A program made the position numbers and the translations under genes. Source: CAVPCY01 sp963770765 (GTDB lineage: Bacteria > Actinomycetota > Coriobacteriia > Anaerosomatales > PHET01). From it: a DNA stretch of 64,000 nucleotides. The notes beneath the pieces were generated by a model. It saw nothing but the letters and a program-made list of their open reading frames with translations. It searched no databases and was not told where the DNA came from. The DNA lies in assembly GCA_963770765.1 (NCBI GenBank), contig CAVYQS010000016.1, positions 1 through 64,000 on the forward strand, written 5' to 3'. Shown piece after piece: positions 52,801 through 61,922 of this stretch; the stretch's first letter is position 1, and the number at the start of each line of letters is the position of its first letter.

Positions 52801-52979
52801 GCGTCGACGTACTTGCGCCACGACAGCATGAACGGTGTCTTGTCGGGGCCGAGGAACGCGAGCGACGTCACGCGCGGGAAGACCTCCCCGGTGGCGATCG
52901 CGATATCGCTTATGGTTCCGATCTCGGTGCCGGTCTTGTCGACGACCGGCTTGCCGAGCATCTGCGAGAGGTAGAACAT
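49877..52979 (-). CDS. PRC-MgtE-CBS fused to NRAMP-like Mg2+ transporter, with one frame break
   Basis: A probable Mg2+ transporter of about 1033 residues. In order: PRC-barrel-like N-terminus (about 1-130), MgtE_N helical domain (about 175-280, LHPADVADILEQL), a CBS pair (283-400, opening LLGYKEKTAGGIMTPE), about five helices like a degenerate MgtE channel (430-595), then an SLC11/NRAMP domain (640-1033). The NRAMP DPGN motif is DAGG (Asp about 646), and the MPH motif appears as APW (about 818-820); loss of the Met fits the Mg2+-selective NRMT branch known from Eggerthella. One extra T near 52136 breaks the frame. An in-frame ATG at 51145 could be the true start of a separate NRAMP gene. The M-box upstream supports the Mg2+ role. 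Confidence 0.82.
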
Positions 52980-53230
52980 GGCGCTCCTCCCAAGGTCGGC
53001 CGATGGCGTGCGTGACGGCGAAGAGCGCCGCACGGGCCGCGTGGCCGCTGGCTGCGTACATGAAAGGCGGTCGGTCCCCCGAGCGTCCGCCGACGTACGG
53101 CAACAGGAGCGCGGAGGGCCTACGGACTGTGAGGTTTCACGTAGGTCCTGATCTCTCGGCTACAGGTCACAACAGCGATCCAGCTCGTGCTCGCGGGGTC
53201 TGGAAGGCCGCCTGCTTGGCTCGCGGCATA

Positions 53231-53263
53231 CAAAAACCCCTGCGTCCGGTGGCGGACCAGGGG
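53231..53263 (-). terminator. Intrinsic terminator in the M-box leader
   Basis: On the minus strand CCCCTG and GTCCG pair with CGGAC and CAGGGG around CCAC, followed by TTTTTG. It lies between the aptamer and the gene, as an expression switch should. Confidence 0.85.
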
Positions 53264-53352
53264 CATGGCGGTGGTGCTCACGCACACTCGGCTCAGCACG
53301 CAGACCCACCTGAGGCAGGGCGGCATCGCCGAGTCGCACCGCTCACATCCCT

Positions 53353-53584
53353 CGTCTATGGATTTGGCACTGTCCGACGTAGGGCGCACGACGCGTGGTG
53401 TCGTCGACGCAGCGGGGTCGAGCCCCGCCTGCGGTGTTCGGTCGCTTCCGAGAAGCGCCGAGCCGCGGGCCCAGCCACCTTAGCCTTCGCCTTAAGCCGG
53501 CGAGGGCTGTTCTACCCATTGGCGTCTCTCGACATTTCCGGGCAGTGGCCTGTGTTCGAACAGGAGCCGCACCGTAACGGACGT
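53353..53584 (-). promoter_or_regulatory. M-box (ykoK) Mg2+ riboswitch
   Basis: Read on the minus strand, the region carries the M-box core in order: GGTGCGGCTCCTG (53573-53561), ACAGGCCACTGCC, AAATGTCGAGAGACGCC and AATGGGTAGAACAG, and near the 3' end GGACAGTGCCAAATCC (about 53374-53359). These match the conserved core of Bacillus mgtE leaders closely. It is longer than usual because of an inserted GC-rich arm. High Mg2+ should favour the terminator at 53231-53263. A TTGACA lies at 53607-53602, but no convincing -10 box follows. Confidence 0.88.
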
Positions 53585-53693
53585 AAGCGCGTTCTCCTCG
53601 CTGTCAAAACCAGGCACGCGCGAACGAGTGCCTAGCAGACGAATCGTACACCTGGCGGAGTCGGGCAACAAGCGGAGGCTCGGCGGGGAGTCG

Positions 53694-54605
53694 CTACTGC
53701 GCGGGTAGCCCGCGAGCCGCGAGCCACGTGCGGGCGAACTCGGCCCATCCCTCGCCGCGCCGGCAGCAGGTGCGATAGACGTTGGCGCGTTCGGTGCGGG
53801 CGAGCTCGGCGTTCACGCCGTTGCTCTCGAAGGCGTTCTCGACCAGCGCCATCACCGCGACCGCGTCGGCCATCTCGATGTCGGTCGCCGAGTCGCCGAT
53901 CGCCGCCGCCTGCTCGCGCGTGAGGCCGCGCGCTGCGAGGTCCAGCTCGATCGCCTGAGCCTTGCTCACGCCACGGGGGACCAGGTGGTAGGCGTGGGGA
54001 AGCTCCCCGTCGCACTGCAGCTCTCCCGGATTCCGCACGACCCCGTTGTCGAGGATGCCGATGGCCGGGGTGAGCGAGTCGAGCAGCCTCTGGGCCTCTC
54101 GGGCGTCGAGGCAACCGCGCAGGAGGTGCGTGGACTCCCGGTTCTCGTGCCAGGGAGTGTGGTACTCCACGAGGTCCGGGAACGCTCCTCGCAACAGTTC
54201 GTAGGCACCGGCGCGCTCGATGATCTCGTACGGGCTGATGCCTGAGTCGGTGAGTCCGGCAGGCCAGCTGCCGTTGTTGTACGTGGTGGTCGCGCCGCCC
54301 GGCGCTCCGATGCCGCGAACGATGATCGCGCCCGCCTCGGCGATGAAATCACGCCAGCCCAACAGGCGCGTGAGCTCGATGAGCTGGAGCCGCCCGCGAC
54401 CGGAGATGGGCACCACGGCGAGGCCGGCGGCGTTGAGCGACACGATGGCCCGCGCCACCGCTGTCGAGGGACCGCCCTCGGAGTCCGCGAGCACGCATCC
54501 GCCCTTGGCGAGCAGGGTGCCGTCGAGGTCGGTGTAGACGACCTCGACCTGTGCGAGGGCCGCTCGAGCGGCCGGATCGTCTCCGATGAGTGCGGGCTTG
54601 TGCAT
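53694..54605 (-). CDS. HAD superfamily hydrolase (subfamily IIB-like)
   Basis: A 303-residue phosphatase of the HAD fold: nucleophile motif VVYTDLDGTLLA near residue 25, motif II PISGRGR, and motif IV AIGDSATDIEMADA. The cap resembles IIB phosphatases that act on phosphosugars. The substrate is unknown. TACAAT ends seven bases before the ATG at 54605, so a leaderless transcript is likely. Confidence 0.85.
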   Translation of the reverse strand: MHKPALIGDDPAARAALAQVEVVYTDLDGTLLAKGGCVLADSEGGPSTAVARAIVSLNAAGLAVVPISGRGRLQLIELTRLLGWRDFIAEAGAIIVRGIGAPGGATTTYNNGSWPAGLTDSGISPYEIIERAGAYELLRGAFPDLVEYHTPWHENRESTHLLRGCLDAREAQRLLDSLTPAIGILDNGVVRNPGELQCDGELPHAYHLVPRGVSKAQAIELDLAARGLTREQAAAIGDSATDIEMADAVAVMALVENAFESNGVNAELARTERANVYRTCCRRGEGWAEFARTWLAARGLPAQ

Positions 54606-54680
54606 GTAGGCGATTGTAGCCCAGCGGGTCGAGGGCCGTTCGAGGCTTGAAGGATCGCGTCCCATGCCACACACGCGTGC

Positions 54681-54709
54681 TTACTAAAGAGGCGGCGAAA
54701 CGGTATAAC
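54681..54709 (+). promoter_or_regulatory. Promoter of the zinc-ribbon GNAT gene
   Basis: TTACTA (54681-54686) and TATAAC (54704-54709) are separated by 17 bases, 72 bases before the ATG. Confidence 0.6.
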
Positions 54710-54780
54710 AGGTGGTGTCCGGCGGCGCACCGTGCCGTTCGGCAGGCACGAGCCGCACCGCGAACCGATGGAGCACCTCC

Positions 54781-55389
54781 ATGAGCGCTGATTACGACCT
54801 CCCGTTCCCGCACTACCGCTGCCCGTCGTGCGGCAAGGACCTGCCCGTGGGTGAAGCTCGGATGACCGTCACGTGCGGCGATCACACCGAGAAGCCCGAC
54901 GTCGCGTTCGAAGTGCGCCTCGCGACGGCCAAGGATCGCGCGGCCATCGAGACGATCTGCGACCGCGCACTGGGCGAGACGGTGGTCGATGCCTGGGGTG
55001 CGACCTTCGACGTGCTGGAGTCGCAGAACCTCATCGCAGAAGCCGACGGTCAGTTCGCGGGCTTGCTTTCCGTGGTGATCCGCGGAGGCGAGGCGAACAT
55101 CGTGTTCCTCTCGGTCTACCCTGAGTACCAGGGCACCGGCGTGGGCGCGGCCTTGCTCGATGCCGCCGATGCCCTCGCCGACAAGCGCGGACTGCCGTTC
55201 TTGCGCGCGTCGACCACCAACGACGACATCCCCTTGCTCTACTTCTTCCAGCGCCACGGCTTCACGGTCTACGAGGTGGGCGTGGGGGAGATCGCCGACC
55301 GGTTCGGCTCAGCCACCCCGGGATTCTCGGGAATCCCTGTGCGCGACGAGATCCGCATGCGCCGCGCCGTCTGCGCGAAGAACCGCTAG
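54781..55389 (+). CDS. GNAT acetyltransferase with N-terminal zinc-ribbon segment
   Basis: A 202-residue protein: a short N-terminal segment with YRCPSCGKDLP and a later Cys/His (VTCGDH) that could bind zinc, then a GNAT fold with the acetyl-CoA loop YPEYQGTGVGAALLDAAD. The substrate is unknown. GGAG lies eight bases before the ATG. It sits 31 bases before a substrate-binding lipoprotein gene and may belong to that operon. Confidence 0.82.
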   Translation: MSADYDLPFPHYRCPSCGKDLPVGEARMTVTCGDHTEKPDVAFEVRLATAKDRAAIETICDRALGETVVDAWGATFDVLESQNLIAEADGQFAGLLSVVIRGGEANIVFLSVYPEYQGTGVGAALLDAADALADKRGLPFLRASTTNDDIPLLYFFQRHGFTVYEVGVGEIADRFGSATPGFSGIPVRDEIRMRRAVCAKNR

Positions 55390-55420
55390 TCATCGACAGG
55401 TACGTCCGAGAGGAGCACCA

Positions 55421-56420
55421 ATGTCCCGTCGCGCCGTGTTCGTGCGCACCGCTCTTGCCGCACTGATCGCATCAGCACTTGTACTCACCGGCTGTACGCA
55501 GGCCGCCACAGAGACACCGGCCGAGACACCCGAGGCGACCGTCAAGCCGGCCGCGGTGAAGATCGGCGTACTGCCCACCGAGGACTCGCTACCGCTGTGG
55601 GTCGCCGAGGACATGGGCTACTTCGCGACGAACGACCTCGAATCGGTCGAGATCGTGAACTTCCAAAGCGCCCAGGAGCGCGACGCGGCGTTCGCCTCCG
55701 GTGCGGTCGACGCATACATGGGTGACATCATCGCCTCCGCCAACCTTGAAGCCGGCGGCGCGCCGGTGACCATCAAGACGGTCATGCTCGGCGCCGACCA
55801 GAGCCAGGGGCGCTTCGCGGTCGTGGTTCCGCCCAAGAGCGATGTCGCCGACATGGCTCAGCTCACGGGCGTGCCCGTGGGGACATCGTCGGCCACGATC
55901 CAGGAGTTCGTGCTCGACGGGCTCATGAGCGAGGCCGGCGTCGCGGCAGGCCGACGTGAAGGTCGAGGAGGTCAAGAAGGTCCCCGTCCGCTTCGAGCTG
56001 CTGATGGCCGGCAAACTCAAGGCCGCCGCGCTTCCCGAGCCCTTCGTGACCCTCGCCGAGCAGGGCGGCGCCAAGATCGTGGGCGACGACACCAAGGCGA
56101 AGGCGAACTGGTCGCAGACGGTGCTGGTCTTCTCGGACGAGTATCTGGGCAAGGAGGGCGGCGAGGAAGCCGCTGCAGCGGTGCTGGCCGCGTGGGACGT
56201 CGCCGTGGGCAACATCAACGCGGCGCCCGACGATTACCGCGCGATGCTCGTCGAGAAGGCGCGGTTGCCGGAGCCGCTCGCCGCGACCTACCAGGTGAAC
56301 ACCTATCCCACCGCCGCACCGCCCACGCAAGAGCAGGTCGATGCGGTGCTCCAGTGGATGAAGGCGAAGGACTACCTGAAGGCCGACGTGACCTACGCCG
56401 ATCTCGTGAACGCCAAGTAG
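55421..56420 (+). CDS. NitT/TauT-type ABC substrate-binding lipoprotein, frameshifted
   Basis: A solute-binding lipoprotein of about 332 residues, signal with lipobox VLTGC and a Thr/Pro linker, then an SsuA/ThiY-like fold (KIGVLPTEDSLPLWVAEDMGYF). Ligands of this family include sulfonates, nitrate and thiamine precursors; none can be assigned. The frame breaks near 55950, where one extra base in GGCAGGCC interrupts it; the second half continues to KADVTYADLVNAK and a stop at 56420. AGAGGAG precedes the ATG. The ATPase gene begins 12 bases later. Confidence 0.85.
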
Positions 56421-56432
56421 CACACCCGCCGT

Positions 56433-57233
56433 ATGGTCTCACTCGCTTTCCATAACGTGTCGCACACGTACGAGGGCTCGGGCCGCACGGTCCGGGCCCT
56501 TGATGCGCTCTCCATCGAGGTGGGCGCCGGCGAGCCGGTGTCGGTCATCGGGCCCAGCGGTTGCGGCAAGTCGACGATGTTGCTGCTCGCGGCGGGACTG
56601 CTCGCGAGCGGCTCGGGCGAGGTCATGGTTGGCGACGCGCGCGTCGAGGGCGTCCGGCGGGCGACGTCGCTGATCCTCCAGGACTACGGGTTGCTGCCGT
56701 GGAAGACGGTCGCACACAACGCCGGACTCGGACTCGAGATCCGGCACACGCCGCGGGCAGAACGGACCGAACGTGTGCAGGCCGCGCTGGAGCGCGTGGG
56801 GCTCTCGGACTTCTCGGCGGCCTACCCCGGGGAGCTCTCGGGCGGCATGCGGCAGCGTCTCGCGCTCGCGCGCGCCGTGGCGCTCGACGCCGACCTGCTG
56901 CTGATGGACGAGCCGCTCTCGGCACTCGATGCGCTGACACGCGAGGACCTGCAGGAGGTGCTGCTGGGGCTGTGGAGCCGCCGCGGCCACACGCAGGTGC
57001 TCGTGACGCATTCGATCGAGGAAGCGGTGTACCTGGGCCGTCGCATCGTGGTCATGACGCCGCGGCCCGGCCGCGTGGCGGCGACCGTGGACAACCCCGA
57101 GATGGGCTCGGCGGGATTCCGCGCGAGCCCGCTGTTCTACGAACGGTGCGCACACCTGCGCAGGCTGCTCGCGTCCGAGGGCGCGGTGCATCCGGGCGCT
57201 GCGCCCGAGATGCCCGAGCAGGTGGGCTCGTGA
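56433..57233 (+). CDS. NitT/TauT-type ABC transporter ATPase
   Basis: A 266-residue ATPase with Walker A GPSGCGKST (about 40-48), Q-loop QDYGLLPWKT, signature LSGGMRQR and Walker B LLLMDEPLSALD. The QDYGLLPWKTV segment is typical of the SsuB/TauB group. It overlaps the permease start (GTGA). Confidence 0.92.
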   Translation: MVSLAFHNVSHTYEGSGRTVRALDALSIEVGAGEPVSVIGPSGCGKSTMLLLAAGLLASGSGEVMVGDARVEGVRRATSLILQDYGLLPWKTVAHNAGLGLEIRHTPRAERTERVQAALERVGLSDFSAAYPGELSGGMRQRLALARAVALDADLLLMDEPLSALDALTREDLQEVLLGLWSRRGHTQVLVTHSIEEAVYLGRRIVVMTPRPGRVAATVDNPEMGSAGFRASPLFYERCAHLRRLLASEGAVHPGAAPEMPEQVGS

Positions 57234-57982
57234 GCCCGGCGCTGCGCAAGGCGCTCGGGTACCTGGGCGCGACGGCGTTCCTGCTCGCGGGGTGGGCGGC
57301 GCTCGCAGCGGCGGTGGGGTCGCCGGCGCTTCCCGGACCGGTCGTGGCGTTCAGCGCATTCTGGGTCGCGTTGCCCGAGCTGCTGCCGCAGGCGGCCATA
57401 TCGCTGATGCGCGTGCTGGCCGCGATGGTGCTGGGCACCGCGCTCGCCGTACCTTTGGGACTCGCGCTGGGGCGCTCTGCGCGTGCCGATGCCGTCTTCG
57501 CCCCGATCGTCTTCCTGACCTACCCGGTGCCCAAGGTCGTCTTCCTGCCGGTGCTGCTCGTGCTTCTCGGTCTGGGCAACGCGCCCAAGATCGCGCTCAT
57601 CGGGCTCATCGTCTTCTTCCAGATCCTCGTGACCGCGCGCGACGCGGCGAAGGCCGTACCCGATGCGAGCGTGCTGTCGGTGCGCTCCCTGGGTGCGACA
57701 CGCTGGCAGATCGCCCGGCATGTGGTGGTCCCGGCGGCGCTGCCCGAGATCTTCACGGCGCTCAGGATCGGCACGGGCACCGCCATCGCCGTGCTGTTCC
57801 TCGCCGAGTCGATCGCCGGCACGAACGGTCTGGGCTACTTCATCGTCGACGCGTGGGGCCGGATCGACTATCCCGAGATGTTCGCCGGGATCATCGGCAT
57901 GGCCCTGCTCGGCGTCGTGCTCTATGAGGCGCTCGACATGCTCGAGTCCCGCGTGACGAGATGGCGCGCCGCGGGCAGGTGA
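57230..57982 (+). CDS. NitT/TauT-type ABC transporter permease
   Basis: A 250-residue BPD-type permease with about six helices and the EAA loop ARSLGATRWQIARHVVVPAA (written RSLGATRW here). Starting at a GTG that overlaps the ATPase stop, it completes a three-gene importer: binding lipoprotein, ATPase, permease. Substrate unknown. Confidence 0.9.
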   Translation: MSPALRKALGYLGATAFLLAGWAALAAAVGSPALPGPVVAFSAFWVALPELLPQAAISLMRVLAAMVLGTALAVPLGLALGRSARADAVFAPIVFLTYPVPKVVFLPVLLVLLGLGNAPKIALIGLIVFFQILVTARDAAKAVPDASVLSVRSLGATRWQIARHVVVPAALPEIFTALRIGTGTAIAVLFLAESIAGTNGLGYFIVDAWGRIDYPEMFAGIIGMALLGVVLYEALDMLESRVTRWRAAGR

Positions 57983-58062
57983 GTGTCACAGCGACGTGGT
58001 AGCGTCTTCTTGGCGGCGCGCGACATGCGTGCGCGTCTTGGGCTCTCGGGGGGATACGACCG

Positions 58063-59205
58063 GTGCGCTTCATCCATACCGCCGACTGGCACATAGGCAG
58101 GCAGCTCCACGGGGCGTCGCTGATCGCCGATCAGGAGTGGTGGCTCGAGCGCTTCGTCGAGCTGGTGTCCGCCGAGAAGCCCGACGCCGTGATCATCGCC
58201 GGCGATGTCTACGACCGGGCGGTCCCGCCAGCCGATGCGGTCGCGCTCCTCGACGACACCATCACCCGGATCGTGCGCGATCTGGGTATTCCGGTGCTGA
58301 TGGTCGCCGGCAACCACGACAGTCCCGAGCGCGTGGGCTTCGGCGCGCGGATGCTCGATGAGGCGGGTCTGCACGTCGCCGGCGCCGTCGCGGCCGAGGT
58401 CCGCTCGGCGGTGCTTGGCGAGGGTGCCGACGCGACGCGCTTCTGGCTGCTGCCGTACGCCGACCCCATCGAGACCCGCGGCGCGCTGGAGCGGACCGAC
58501 ATCCACGATCACGAGGCGGCCGTCGCCGCGTGCGTCGAGGCGATTCGGGACACCGGCGCCGGCGAACCGCGCCAGGTACTCGTGACACACCACTTCGTCG
58601 CCGGCGGCGTGACGAGTGACTCCGAGCGCGGGCTCACGGTCGGCGGGACCGGGGCGGTGGGCGCCTCGGTGTTCGAGGGGTTCGACTTCGTGGCGCTGGG
58701 ACACCTGCACCGGCGTCAGACCATCGACGGCCGCATCCACTATCCGGGCTCGGCACTGAAGTACGCGTTCGACGAATCCGGCACCACCAAGGCGGTGTCG
58801 GTCGTCGAGCTGGGCGAGGGCGCGCCGTCGATCCGCTCGGTGGAACTGGGAGCGCGCCGCGATGTCCGGCGGGTAGAGGGTCCCTTCCACGACGTGCTCA
58901 CCGCCGCACCGTTCGACGACGCGCGCGATGACTACGTCGAGGTGATCCTCGAGGACAAGGCGATGCCGCCGGACGCCTTGGGCCGGCTGCGTGAGTTCTA
59001 TCCCAACCTGCTCAGGCTCTCGCGACGCCAGGACGCCTTCGCGCCCGGGACGGACGAGGAGTCAGAAGGCATACCGGTCGACAAGCTGTCCGACGAGGAC
59101 CTCTACGAGCTCTTCTTCAAGACGGTCACCAACGAGGATCTCGCGCCCGAGCAGCGCTCCACGCTCCACGAGCTGCTCATCGAGCGGGACAGTGAACGCC
59201 GATGA
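58063..59205 (+). CDS. sbcD: SbcD nuclease subunit (Mre11-like)
   Basis: A 380-residue metallophosphoesterase of the SbcCD DNA double-strand end-processing complex. Conserved motifs: HTADWHIGR, AGDVYDRAVP, AGNHDSPER, VTHHFVAGG and GHLHRRQ, all metal ligands in place. The GTG at 58063 follows a short leader. Its stop overlaps the start of sbcC. Confidence 0.93.
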   Translation: MRFIHTADWHIGRQLHGASLIADQEWWLERFVELVSAEKPDAVIIAGDVYDRAVPPADAVALLDDTITRIVRDLGIPVLMVAGNHDSPERVGFGARMLDEAGLHVAGAVAAEVRSAVLGEGADATRFWLLPYADPIETRGALERTDIHDHEAAVAACVEAIRDTGAGEPRQVLVTHHFVAGGVTSDSERGLTVGGTGAVGASVFEGFDFVALGHLHRRQTIDGRIHYPGSALKYAFDESGTTKAVSVVELGEGAPSIRSVELGARRDVRRVEGPFHDVLTAAPFDDARDDYVEVILEDKAMPPDALGRLREFYPNLLRLSRRQDAFAPGTDEESEGIPVDKLSDEDLYELFFKTVTNEDLAPEQRSTLHELLIERDSERR

Positions 59206-61853
59206 GACCGGTCAAGCTCACGATGACCGCGTTCGGTCCCTACGCGACGACTCAGACGCTCGACTTCCGCGATCTGGGCGACAAGCAGTTCTTCCTGATC
59301 CACGGGCCCACCGGGGCGGGCAAGACCAGCGTGCTCGACGCGATGACGTTCGCTCTCTACGGAGCGACGAGCGGCGCCGAGCGAAACGGCGAGGACATGC
59401 GCAGCCACTTCGCCGCCAGCGACCTCAAGACCGAGGTGACGCTCGAGTTCTCGGTGGGGGCGGAGCTCTACCGCGTGTGGCGCGAGCCGGGCCAGATGCG
59501 ACCCAAGCAGCGCGGAGAAGGGTTCACGCACGAGGCGCCCAACGCGGCCCTGTGGTGCCGCACCGCCTGCGGCGACGAGCTCGAGGACGGCGAGGTCATC
59601 GCATCGGGCGTGCGCGATGTGGGCGAGCGCGTGCAGGACCTGTTGGGCTTCTCGGCCGAGCAGTTCCGGCAGGTCGTGGTGTTGCCGCAGGGGCGCTTTC
59701 GCGAGGTCCTCTCGGCAGATGTGAAGCAGCGCGAAGAGATCCTGCGCCAGCTCTTCCGCACCGAGCGGTTCGCTTCGATCACCGAGTTCCTGAAGTCGAA
59801 GCGAGCCGAGCTCGACCGCGCGATCAAGGGGTCGCTCGAGAGGCGGGCCGGTGTGCTGCAGAGTGCCGGAGTCGAGACCCGCGAGCAGCTCGACGAGCTG
59901 GAGCGCGGGGCCGCCGAGCGCAGCGCGCAGCACGACGCCGCTCGGGAGGCTGCGGTCGCGGTCGCGGCAGCAGCACAGTCCGCGCTGGAGACCGGGCGCT
60001 CGGTGGCGGCGGCCCACGCCGAGCAGGTTGCGGCCGCTGCGGCGTTGGCCGACCTCGAGATCGCGGCGCCCGACATCGCGGTGCTGCGAGACGAACTCGC
60101 CGCGGCGCGCGCGGCCCAGAGCGTCGAGCCGGTATGGCTCGTACGCGAACGAGCGCGAGACGCCGCGTCCTTGGCTGAGAAGGTTCTCAAGGACGCCCAA
60201 GAGGCGCTACCGCAGGTCGAGTCTGAGCTCGAGAAGGCCTGCGAGCTCGCCGAAGAAGCCGAGACCGCCGACAAGCATGCGCGCGCGCTGGAGAAGATGC
60301 AGGCACAGGCGGCCGACGCGGAGCGTCGGGCAGACGACGTCGAGCGCCTCGCCGCGGCTCGCACGGCGGTGCACAACGCCGGACACACGCTCGAGGTGGC
60401 GCGAGGCGAAGGTGAGGCCGCCCGGCTGGCAGCTCAGCGCGCGCAGGAGGAGGCGGCGAGCGTCGAGGCCGCGTGGAGGGCCGGTAGGGCTGCTGCCCTC
60501 GCAGCCGGACTCGCCGAGGGCGAGCCGTGCCCGGTCTGCGGCAGCGAGCATCATCCGCACCCGGCAGTCGACGGCGCCCCAGTAGACGACACCGAGCTCG
60601 ATGAGGCGCGCCGCCGCGCCGCCGCAGCCGCGGCTCGAGAGGCCGCCGCAGCGGCCACTGTCGCCGCTGCCGAGCTGGCGCGCGACCAGGCCGTCGAACG
60701 TGCTCGCGCTGAGGAAGCCGCGCTCGCGCCGGAGCTTCGGGATGCCGACCCAGTCGATGCGCGCCGTGAGGCCACTGGGCTGAGCGAGGAGTGCCGCACG
60801 CAGCAGGCGCTCGTGGCGAAGGCGGCAGCCGACATCGAGAAGTGCCGCTCCGCCAAGGAGGCGGCTCAGCAGAAGGCGACCAAAGCCGGGTCCGCCGTCG
60901 AGGGCGCGATCGCTCAGCTCGACGCTGCCGCATCGGCGCTGGCTGATGCCGAGAAGGCGGTGGCTCAGGCGCTTGCGGCCGCGCGATTCGACTCCGAGCA
61001 GGTCTACGCGGCGGTGCGTCGCGTGCCAGCCGAGATCGATGCGCTCGAGGGGCGTGTGCAGGGGTTCGACCGAGATCTCGCGGCCGCACGCGACAGGCTC
61101 ATTCGCGCTGAAGCCGCGGCACAGGCGCTCGGGACCGCGCCCGATGTCAGCGCGCTCGAGGCCGCCCAGCGCGAGGCGGGTCTCGCGCTCGATACCGCCA
61201 CGCGGGCGTTCGTGGAAGCCGACAAGGACCGAGAGCGCTATCGCGGCGCGATCGAGGCCATCGAGGCGATCGAGGCCCAGGGTGCCGAGCTGCACGAACG
61301 TTACGGACTCGTGGCGCGGCTGGCCGATGTCGCTGAGGGTTCGAACCCGCTGAAGCTGTCGTTCCAGCGCTTCGTGTTGGGCACCTACCTCGACGAAGTC
61401 CTCGTGCAGGCGAGCTACCGACTCCAACGGATGACCGGGGGGCGCTACCGGCTTCAGCGGGCGACCGAGGTCAAGCACCGCGGCCGTGCGGCGGGGCTCG
61501 ACCTCGAGGTCTACGACGAGCAGACCGATCGAACCCGGCCCGCCAGCACGCTCTCGGGCGGGGAGGGCTTCTTGGCGTCGCTCGCTCTCGCACTCGGCCT
61601 CGCCGAGACGGTGCAGTCGCGCGCCGGCGGCGTGAAGCTCGAGACGATCTTCATCGACGAGGGCTTCGGTACGCTCGACCCCGAATCACTCGACCTCGCG
61701 GTGAACACGCTGCTCGAACTCGCAGGCGCTCAGGCCGGTGCGGGCAGGCTCGTGGGCATCATCAGCCACGTGCCGGAGCTGCAGCAGCAGATCGATGCTC
61801 GCCTTGAGGTGTCGCGCACCGAGCGCGGCAGCACGGCCCGCTTCGTCGTCTGA
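59202..61853 (+). CDS. sbcC: SbcC ATPase subunit (Rad50-like)
   Basis: An 883-residue SMC-like ATPase that pairs with SbcD. Walker A GPTGAGKTS is at about 35-43. Long Ala/Glu-rich coiled coils flank a zinc hook CPVCG (about 443-447). The signature LSGGEGFLASLALALGL and Walker B IFIDEGFGTLDPESL close the head. It starts at an ATG that overlaps the sbcD stop, so the complex is made from one mRNA. Confidence 0.95.
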   Translation: MRPVKLTMTAFGPYATTQTLDFRDLGDKQFFLIHGPTGAGKTSVLDAMTFALYGATSGAERNGEDMRSHFAASDLKTEVTLEFSVGAELYRVWREPGQMRPKQRGEGFTHEAPNAALWCRTACGDELEDGEVIASGVRDVGERVQDLLGFSAEQFRQVVVLPQGRFREVLSADVKQREEILRQLFRTERFASITEFLKSKRAELDRAIKGSLERRAGVLQSAGVETREQLDELERGAAERSAQHDAAREAAVAVAAAAQSALETGRSVAAAHAEQVAAAAALADLEIAAPDIAVLRDELAAARAAQSVEPVWLVRERARDAASLAEKVLKDAQEALPQVESELEKACELAEEAETADKHARALEKMQAQAADAERRADDVERLAAARTAVHNAGHTLEVARGEGEAARLAAQRAQEEAASVEAAWRAGRAAALAAGLAEGEPCPVCGSEHHPHPAVDGAPVDDTELDEARRRAAAAAAREAAAAATVAAAELARDQAVERARAEEAALAPELRDADPVDARREATGLSEECRTQQALVAKAAADIEKCRSAKEAAQQKATKAGSAVEGAIAQLDAAASALADAEKAVAQALAAARFDSEQVYAAVRRVPAEIDALEGRVQGFDRDLAAARDRLIRAEAAAQALGTAPDVSALEAAQREAGLALDTATRAFVEADKDRERYRGAIEAIEAIEAQGAELHERYGLVARLADVAEGSNPLKLSFQRFVLGTYLDEVLVQASYRLQRMTGGRYRLQRATEVKHRGRAAGLDLEVYDEQTDRTRPASTLSGGEGFLASLALALGLAETVQSRAGGVKLETIFIDEGFGTLDPESLDLAVNTLLELAGAQAGAGRLVGIISHVPELQQQIDARLEVSRTERGSTARFVV

Positions 61854-61922
61854 CGCACCACTGCCGTCACGAGGCGTCCCCGCCGCATCAGGGTATGTGC
61901 ACCTTGTGGGAGGTGAGGCGCG

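Noticed and set aside
53270..53640. tmRNA or RNase P RNA on the minus strand
   Set aside because: Neither the tag frame and T-arm of tmRNA nor the conserved RNase P core is present; the conserved segments match an M-box instead.
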